From Paramarasmius palmivorus (taxonomy: Eukaryota > Basidiomycota > Agaricomycetes > Agaricales > Marasmiaceae), in the NCBI GenBank assembly GCA_037176845.1, contig JAYKXP010000014.1:434001-498000 (forward strand): DNA of 64,000 nucleotides. Direction: 5' to 3'. A program made the translations under genes and the position numbers. The notes beneath the pieces are model-generated. The model was not told the origin of the DNA, ran no database searches, and saw only the letters and a program-made list of their open reading frames with translations. Positions 57,109 through 64,000 of the stretch are shown here, piece after piece (the first letter of the stretch is position 1; each line of letters begins with the position of its first letter).

Positions 57109-57465
57109 TTATTCGTCGTCGTATCCTGTGACTTGTCGTCTTGCGCGTTTGGGAACTAGAATAGACATGGGTGAAGGTTGAGAGGTAATCCTTGTGAATG
57201 GATGGGAACGGAAGGAGACTGACGAGGGTATGAAGTCGGAATCTCTTCTCTAGGAGCATATCCAAGACGTTCACGTATCGGGGGCACCGTAACGACGAGC
57301 AGGGGACCTAAGGTTCCCAAGATGACGGAGTAGAATATTGCGGGCTGTTCATGGGCCGAACGGTACTGGAAAAGGTAATTCAAGATAACTCTGCAGCCAC
57401 AAAAGTCAACTAATGCTCACCATAAAGTTGTATGTCCTTCGGAACGGTGAAAATAAAGAAGCCAT
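57109..57465 (-). CDS. nuo9.5: NADH:ubiquinone oxidoreductase 9.5 kDa subunit
   Basis: Small accessory subunit of mitochondrial complex I. ATG 57465 gives MASLFSPFRRTYNFM. A 54-base intron ending TTTTCCAG restores YRSAHEQPAIFYSVILGTLGP, LLVVTVPPIRERLGYAPRE and EIPTSYP. A second intron splits the next codon and the last exon gives PKRARRQVTGYDDE. The pattern (basic N-terminus, one membrane span with FYSVILGTLGP, PPIR, IPTSYP and the TGYDDE end) matches the fungal 9.5 kDa subunit, and the ~80-residue length agrees. The gene was missed by simple ORF logic because its exons are 45-140 bases. It diverges from SNU66 across 183 bases. Confidence 0.85.
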
Positions 57466-57648
57466 GGTGGACGAAATGGGTACTCTGGATATCGTCGAGG
57501 ACGTTGAAGCCGGGACGCAGACTGAGGCTGTTGGATAATAGCCGTAAACAAATGCCCAGTGTGGCAGTCACGGCACCGACTCTCTCTTCCACACAATTTA
57601 CAGCAACTTACTCATCTTCTTCCTCTTCCACCACTTCCCGGCTTCACC
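57466..57648. promoter_or_regulatory. Bidirectional promoter between complex I subunit and SNU66 genes
   Basis: 183 bases separate two divergent start codons. No TATA box is evident, as expected for housekeeping genes. The pyrimidine-rich stretch before 57649 is a likely leader of SNU66. Confidence 0.45.
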
Positions 57649-60553
57649 ATGTCTATGGAAGAGAGTATCAGCTTGGAAGAAACCAACAAAATCCGTATAT
57701 CACTCGGTCTTAAACCTCTCACCGAAGATGCACCTTCTGCGGACAATAAAGAGCAACAAGCAGAACAGAATTATGCGAAACGGCGAGAGCAAGAAGCCAA
57801 GGATCGCGAGGCAAAGTAGGTGTCTCTATCCTCGCTATGGATTGGTACTCATGCGAATGTTTTCTTGTCTTGCAGGAAGGTTGCAGACCGCATAGCCAAG
57901 TGAGTACTTCTCTTTATTCAAGTTACCGTCACTTCCACTTTTGGGATAGTGAAATGGGCCCCTTCTATCGCTCTAGTCGAGCAAGTTTGCTCATTGCCAC
58001 TCCTTTGGCAGGGTGAGAAATCGCAAGGAACTCAACGCATCGCTAAAAGGCGCAACTCTTGGAGATCCGGACGGAGATGAAGACAACTTGAAATTCATTA
58101 AGAAACTCAAGAAGAGGGAGAAGGAGCTCGCAAAGAAGAGGTTGCAGGAACTGGATAATATGGACCAGGAAATACAACAAGAGTACTCCGAACGTACGTT
58201 CAACTTGCAATCGTTACCTGGCCCGCTCTAATGCAAGCTCATTATAGGTGACCTCGAAGGCTTAAAGGTCAGCCATGACTTTGAGGGCATGGACGATGGC
58301 GAAGCTCGTATACTCACGTTGAAAGACAGTCGCATCCTTGACAACGAAGGTATACTCCGCGTCCCTGTATCCATTACACATACTGAAAAGTTATTTTTAG
58401 AGGATGAACTGCAAAATGTGGAGATGGCCGAAGAAGAGCGACGGAAGAAAAACCAAGAACTTAAGATTAAGAAGCGCGATTATACGGGCTACGACGATGA
58501 CGAGTTCGTTGAGGGTAATCAAGGGATGAAACGGTCTATATTGGCAAAGTACGACGAGGATATTGAAGGTGCTCAGGAGATGGTAGGTGATATGTTTGCT
58601 GTCCGTGCTCTCAGCCTGACCTGCTTTATAAATACAGGGCTTCCGCTTGGGTAGCTCCGCTGTTTCCAAGAAGGCTGCAATAGAGCAACAGAAACACGAG
58701 GCTGCTGCGGCTGTCAACAAATCTCTACTCTCAATAGACTACGCCAGTAAGTGTCCTTGGGTTGCCCTCTGCTCTGCTACACCAGTCTGACTTATGCATT
58801 CGCGTAGAAAACCAAGAAACCACAGACTACTTGAAAGAAGGCGATGTAGGATTTAAAAAGTTCAAGGTCAGCGGAGCTGTCTCCAACCTGAAATAATCAT
58901 GATGCTGACTTTTCCTGTCAGGCCAAGAAGAAGCGCCCCTCTCGTCGTGCCCCAGCTGAAGCCGAACTTGCAGATGAGAATGAGATGGCTGTAGATCAAC
59001 AACCCATTGTCAGAGACTTGAACGCGAACTTTGTGGACGACGACGAGCTTCAAGCTGCACTCGCCCGTTCACGTAGAGCCAAGATCAAGAAACCCAAGAA
59101 GCTGTCTCCAGAAGAACTGGCAAAGAAGAGTATGTCGTTTCAACATGTCTATATAGTCGACTCCTGACCAATTTTGTAGTTGCTCAACAACGTGAATCAG
59201 AATCAAATACACCAATTAAGGTTGAGGATGACGGGGATGCCAAGATGGAAAATGATGAAGATGGTGAAGGTGGTGGGCTCACTTTCGACGACACCTCGGA
59301 GTTCATTCGGAATGTTGGTAATAACCCAATAGCCGTCAAGCGTGAGCCGAAGCAGGAATCCGTACCGCCGACTGCTCCTGAGACGAAAGCACGATCGCCT
59401 TCCCGAGACGTTTCTATGGCTCCTGGCGACCAAGCATTGGACGAGGTGGAAGCTGGTGAGGTGAGGGTAAAGGACGAGGAAGATGAGGATGACGAGATGG
59501 CAATGTTGAATGCCATAGAAGATGCAATCAAGAAGACGGAGGCGGAGGAGGCAGGACAGGACCAATCTGCCGAGACCAACGTTGGCACCTCCAATGAACA
59601 AACCTTCAAGTCTGGAATGGCTTCTACGCTTAACATCCTTCGCCAGCAAGGTATCCTCGCGGCACCTTCCGCAGATCACAAGGACCGCGAGCGAACTCAA
59701 CTTCAACGAGACCTTTGGCTTGCCGAGCAGCGCCGACGTGTCGCACAACGCGAGTTGGAGAAGTTACAAGCCCGCGGTGCGAACAAGGACCAAGCGACTA
59801 GGGAATACGAGAACCGTCTACGGGAACAACAGGAAGCACGGGAGAATTTGGAATCGTTTAAGCACTACAAGCCGGATGTCAATATCGTTTACTATGACGA
59901 GCACGGACGGGAGCTTACGCCCAAGGAAGCATGGAAGGCGTTATCTCACAAGTTCCACGGAAAAGGATCCGGGAAGATGAAGACGGAGAAGAGGCTGAAG
60001 AAGATCGAAGAAGAAAAGAAGAAGTTGGCTATGGCTAGTGGCGATACACCTCTCAGTATGAATGCAGCCTTCCAGCAACGTCAGCAGAAGACAGGACAAG
60101 CACACTTCGTCTTGTCAGTTGGTAACAGAGGGTAAGTTTTCTCGCAAGTTTTTTTCAGTGGATCCAACTAATGTTCCTTGCAGTGCTGTGCCGCAGGTGG
60201 CTGACTTCATTGATACGCAGCCCTTGTCCAAAGGCAAGACCGAGAAGATGAAGAAGAAAAAGGAGACAAAGAATGCAAAGGCTGCTATGGAGTCCGGTAT
60301 AATGGCGTTGCCCAACCAGATGACTACCTTGTCGAATGGTGGCAGTCCTGGTCCCTCCGGTTTTGCATCTGTTGGCAGTACAGGGTCACCGGCCCCACGA
60401 GCAGGTTTCTCTAGGATATCCTCTGCCGCCGAACCTTCCTCCCAGGGTGGCTCTCCAGCTCCTGGCGAGAGATCAAAGGTCGCATTCGGATTTGGTACGA
60501 AGAGAAAGGCCGGAGAGGAACCGGCAGGTTCACCGCCCAGCAAGCGACGATGA
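57649..60553 (+). CDS. SNU66: U4/U6.U5 tri-snRNP protein Snu66 / SART1
   Basis: Splicing factor that joins U4/U6 and U5 in the tri-snRNP. ATG 57649 opens MSMEESISLEETNKIRISLGLKPL, the conserved SART1 start (ETNKIRISLGLKPL). Next come charged helices (NLKFIKKLKKREKELAKKR), SDLEGLKVSHDFEGMDDGEARILTLKDSRILD, KKRDYTGYDDDEF, SILAKYDEDIEG-GFRLGSS, DYLKEGDVGFKKFK, RDLNANFVDDDELQAALARSRR, FKSGMASTLNILRQQGIL, VNIVYYDEHGRELTPKEAWKALSHKFHGKGSGK and FQQRQQKTGQAHFVLS. Nine or so introns, all short. The C-terminus is Ser/Pro/Gly-rich with basic clusters. Length ~840 residues is usual. Confidence 0.92.
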
Positions 60554-60636
60554 TTGGCTCTACTCTTTTTCTCTCGGATTCATTATGGTATACATATTGT
60601 ATATGATGTGGCAATAATCAAGTGTGAGTTGGCTCC

Positions 60637-61810
60637 TTACAGTGTCACGATACTTCTGATACCCAACTCCTTTGTCAATATGCAACGATCCTTATCCAGT
60701 CCCTGCGCGCTTTCAAAGGCTTTCTTGAGCGAGGCTTGGCCTTCGTCGATCCTGTTGGGCTGTCAGATGGTTGTTGAAACAGAAGGTAACGATTGGGTAT
60801 ACCATTTCACTTGGTGCCCTTCCTTTTCTAGTATCACTTTCACTGTCGTCCATGAGAACCTGACAATCTTAGGGAAACCAAAGACGGGATTCATAGAGCT
60901 CTTTAGCCAGGCCACCGTTTTTGGATCTGGCGGGCGTTCGTCAGAATGAATCGATAGAAAGAAGCTAGCATCATACCTGAAGGGTATCCAGAGCCTAATT
61001 CAAGTTCGGATGGGGTATACCCATCCTCCTCAAACGTCCAGTCCTCCAGACACGCGTCACGGGTGACTTTAGCAGCAACGCTAGCGGCTCCAACGATTTT
61101 GAACTTGTCATCTGCTTTATTCTCGACCGTGAAGTTGATTCCAGGGAATTGTGAGGATAGGGATGCTTGATAGGTTTTTGTGTTCCCCAGTGCATCGACA
61201 TATACCTGTTTACAGTTGCCTTTAATGACATCCCGTATTATTTCATGTCCATACCTCTGAAAGCTTGATCCCCTTGTCGAGAACTTCTCGTATGAGCATG
61301 ACAGTGGCATCTTGAGACTGTCGGTTGAGGTTGATTGGTGGTTTGCGCAACATGCCACTTGAAATGGCTTGAGGACTGAGCTCAGGTCAGTGGGGTGAAT
61401 CATCAAAACAGAAATGAGACGCACCATACAACCCGAACAGACCATGCCAAGTTATCTGGATCCGAACATAATGTTTTGAGGAGAGATGAGCGAACTTCTG
61501 GTGTCAAAGTCTTGGAATCTGTCGGCGGTGTAGGTTATGTTATGTTCGGAAGGGCTGAGTTTCACGACACACCTGCGAAACCAAGACCTTCTAAATCTTC
61601 TTGATATGATGCTGGGCAATATGCAACACCATATACTAGTGGTCCCAAGACAGGTCCGCGGCCAGCCTCGTCAACGCCCAGAATGTATGGTCCTTCTGCT
61701 GTCGGTGTCGGTGAATGGTACGTATAAGACTTTGTTATCGGCGTGGAAGGTCCAGGTGCTGAAGGAACTTGTGTTTCCACAGATTCAGTCTTGAGGTCGT
61801 CGGTGCTCAT
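60637..61810 (-). CDS. RNH201: Ribonuclease H2 large (catalytic) subunit
   Basis: Removes ribonucleotides and RNA primers from DNA in the nucleus. ATG 61810 gives [14 protein letters not shown], then [24 protein letters not shown] (the DEAGRGP motif with catalytic Asp and Glu), [36 protein letters not shown] (third Asp), [26 protein letters not shown] (fourth Asp region) and [20 protein letters not shown] in one frame near 60763 is inside a 51-base intron (GTATAC...CAACAG) that rejoins [15 protein letters not shown]. The end is LGIRSIVTL at 60637. Converges with SNU66, 83 bases apart, and diverges from PER1 across 117 bases. Confidence 0.9.
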
Positions 61811-61927
61811 GGTGGTGAAGAATAAACGAAGCGAATGACATTGTTTACGCGTACCGCGTTGTTTGTGCCCTGAATTGAATTGCCGGATCCTGTGCCCTGG
61901 CCCTGACAACCTCTCCCAAGAACGTCC
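61811..61927. promoter_or_regulatory. Bidirectional promoter between RNH201 and PER1
   Basis: 117 bases between divergent ATG codons at 61810 (-) and 61928 (+). No TATA box is apparent. A second ATG-containing frame of RNH201 starting further upstream would erase the gap and is less likely because conservation starts after 61810. Confidence 0.45.
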
Positions 61928-63010
61928 ATGAAGCGGGACGCTCTACAGCTCCTCTGCTTCCTCTCACTCTTTTCTGTCGCTCTCGCATCTGCCGGCGACC
62001 TCTCTACTACATTTCAAGTCTGCTTATTTCGCTGCAAGGTTGCCGAATGCAACATTGCATCACCGGCAACTCTTCCATTAGCATTGCGCCTGACAAGATG
62101 GACCTGTCTCGACAACTGCAAATATGATTGCATGCATGAAGTCACATCGCAAAGCATACAAAAAGGCCAGCCTATTCTGCAGTATTATGGGAAATGGCCG
62201 TTCTATAGGTTCGCAGGAATGCAGGAACCTGCTTCGGTCGCCTTCTCGCTTCTTAATATGTGGGCCCATGTGCGTGGACTATCCAAAATTCGGAAGGAAA
62301 TTCCCGATTCGCATCCTCTGAAAACATACTTTGTTATTTGGTCATATGCTAGTATCAACACCTGGCTTTGGTCGGCCGTATTCCATACACGAGGTGAGCA
62401 AATTGAATTGATTGTCTATAACACGTCACGAACTCACAGCTAATTCACAGACACGCCTCTCACTGAGAAGTTGGATTACTTCTCGGCGGCGCTGACCATC
62501 TTAACCGCATTGTACTTCACGGCTATTCGCATCTTCCACTTGTACACACCCACATACAGTGCTCGGCTCACCTTGAGGGACACACGCGGAAGCAGGACTG
62601 CGCTCAATCTTTGGACATTGGTGTGCTGCGTCGCGTATATAGCGCACGTATCATACTTGGTCTCCCTTCCACGCTTCGACTACACCTATAATATCGTGTT
62701 CAACCTAGTGATTGGCATGACCCATAACCTCCTCTGGTTGTTGTACTCCCTACCATCATCACTATCCATAATCCGGAGGTTCCCTAATCAATCGAAAACC
62801 TACCGACCCCCTTTTGCCGGAAACGCGTTTTGGCTGGTGGTTGTGACTACAGCTGCGACGTCTCTGGAATTATTCGATTTTTCACCATGGTTTCTTACTA
62901 TTGATGCGCACTCGCTTTGGCATTTGTGTACAGCACCAATTGCGGTATTCTGGTATCGTTTTCTGGTGGCCGATGCTCTCGATGAGAGCTGGAAAACCCA
63001 GCGGATGTAA
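61928..63010 (+). CDS. PER1: GPI-anchor lipid remodelling protein Per1/PGAP3
   Basis: ER membrane phospholipase A2-type enzyme that removes the sn-2 acyl chain of GPI anchors. ATG 61928 opens a signal peptide ([21 protein letters not shown]). The Cys-rich lumenal region follows ([28 protein letters not shown]), then [26 protein letters not shown], and the CREST superfamily core: [28 protein letters not shown] (Ser/His/Asp) across a single ~60-base intron. Several membrane spans follow, ending [20 protein letters not shown] (final conserved His). It ends WKTQRM at 63010. Two exons and the expected ~340-residue length. It converges with the Acl4 gene. Confidence 0.9.
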
Positions 63011-63179
63011 AACGGTGAGTACGTTGGCTTTCCTGACCCTATATGGGCCAGTGACACGTTTCTATAGAATGTATCCTGTACCATAGATCAGGACGGACGA
63101 TTGTACTACGCACGCCGCATATCTGAAATGTATGTATGATTATAGATAGTCTACCGTGTACTTTTCAGGAAGGGACGTT

Positions 63180-64000
63180 CTATGACATTACTACATCCTC
63201 ATCCTCACTGTCCTCGTCAACCCATTCGCCCTCATCGCCATCTTCCTCACCAGGAGGTGACGCCTTGATTCCCAAAGCTTCCAATTTCCCAATGAGCTCT
63301 CCGACATGATCTAGCAATGGCGTATCTGGATGGTTTTCGTTTACATGCAACTGCGAGAAAGGTTAGCTGGACATGTCTAGAGTATGCACGAGTACGATTC
63401 ATACCATCTGACATGTTTCCAGGCGATCTCTGGAATCTTTGGCGAGGTCTTCCCATGAAAGATCGTCAAGAGTCCCGCCGTTTTCTTTGGCTTGCTCAGC
63501 TATTAGGAAGTAGCACCAGCCTTCCAAATACCATGCTTCCACCTCTTGATCATCCGTGGACATAACCCCGTGTAAGACCAGAAGCGCAGGTGCATACAAC
63601 GACAGTTCGAGGAAGAGCTTTACGAGTGCAAGTCGGGCTTCAATAGGTGGCACCTTCGGGTCATCTATTGTGGACGCGTCAATCAGAGCCACAAGGGAGG
63701 ACCTAGTAGATACATACCAACATCTAAATCTTTCCATGTCGACCACGCTTTCTCCAAACACTCCTTTGCCTCTTCAGGTCGTTGCTGGGACATTCGTACC
63801 GAAGCGAAAGTTTGGAGCGCTTCGGCATTCCCTGGATCGACGTGCAAAGCAGCAGTCAAAAGGTCTTCGCACGTCTTTTCTGCCTCTGGTGCGAAACTAT
63901 ACGTGATTTAGCAACTGGAAAATGAAGTGATGGTAGTTGCAACATACCAAAGATCATACGAAGGATCCATCCAAATTTCGACTTGGCCTATGTACGCGCG
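63180..64000 (-). CDS. ACL4: TPR ribosomal-protein chaperone Acl4 (partial)
   Basis: Acl4 escorts newly made uL4 (Rpl4) into the nucleus for 60S assembly. The frame enters from the right edge of the window, so the N-terminus is missing. Visible segments: YIGQVEIWMDPSYDL, EAEKTCEDLLTAALHVDPGNAEALQTFASVRMSQQRPEEAKECLEKAW (TPR), IEARLALVKLFLELSLYAPALLVLHGV, VEAWYLEGWCYFLIAEQAKENG and LDHVGELIGKLEALGI. A long acidic tail follows (EEDGDEGEWVDEDSEDEDVVMS), ending with TAG at 63180. TPR helices plus acidic tail match the family. Introns lie near 63905, 63710 and 63400. Confidence 0.75.

Noticed and set aside
60755..60770. Apparent stop in RNH201
   Set aside because: Explained by a 51-base intron ending CAACAG that rejoins the conserved C-terminal end.
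1..64000. CRISPR arrays, bacterial operons or prophage
   Set aside because: No regularly spaced repeat arrays; intron-rich genes and gene content are clearly fungal.

Overview
The window reads as nuclear DNA of a filamentous basidiomycete, most likely an Agaricomycete. Genes are dense and on both strands. Almost all are cut by many short introns of about 45 to 80 bases with GT...AG ends. Several families fit: a multi-exon cytosolic-type GH13 amylase, a bicupin oxalate decarboxylase, Kre9/KNH-like GPI proteins, expanded F-box genes and fungal DUF2235 proteins. Exon joins were made by eye from frame continuity and family conservation, so splice sites are models. No rRNA, tRNA or CRISPR array was recognised.

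Layout. 0.8-7 kb: two closely spaced unknown Ser/Pro-rich ORFs, then an unknown gene with a Gly/Met/Pro tail that diverges from an unknown coiled-coil gene. 7.4-12.6 kb: a convergent pair, an intracellular-type alpha-amylase and an MFS sugar porter, which suggests starch or maltodextrin use. 12.6-16.8 kb: gene-poor, with one arm of a ~1.07 kb inverted duplication whose partner lies at 45.2-46.3 kb. 16.8-25.7 kb: a GPI-anchored Ser/Thr-rich protein, a TDP2-like phosphodiesterase, two tandem ERp38-type disulfide isomerases (the second with altered active sites) and the Sqt1/AAMP WD40 chaperone. 26.3-33.8 kb: a secreted lactonase-like beta-propeller with a long Asn/Gln/Gly insertion, a CE12 rhamnogalacturonan acetylesterase-like enzyme, the mitochondrial protease Atp23 and an unknown membrane glycoprotein. 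34-37.8 kb: a Rom2-type Rho GEF. 38-48.8 kb: an accessory block with oxalate decarboxylase, decayed and intact F-box genes, a telomere-like GC-rich tract, a LINE remnant and a direct repeat. 48.9-52.5 kb: a DUF2235 (Tle1-like) hydrolase fused to a WD40 propeller. 52.6-64 kb: a compact housekeeping block of a PfkB kinase, an RMND1/Mrx10-family protein, the 9.5 kDa complex I subunit, Snu66/SART1, RNase H2 large subunit, Per1/PGAP3 and the Acl4 ribosomal chaperone (cut by the window end).

The secreted or degradative set (amylase with sugar porter, acetylesterase, oxalate decarboxylase) suits a plant-associated or litter/wood-decay lifestyle; this is inference. The most notable items are the DUF2235-WD40 fusion, the diverged disulfide isomerase paralog, the Asn/Gln-rich propeller and the inverted duplication tied to F-box gene turnover.
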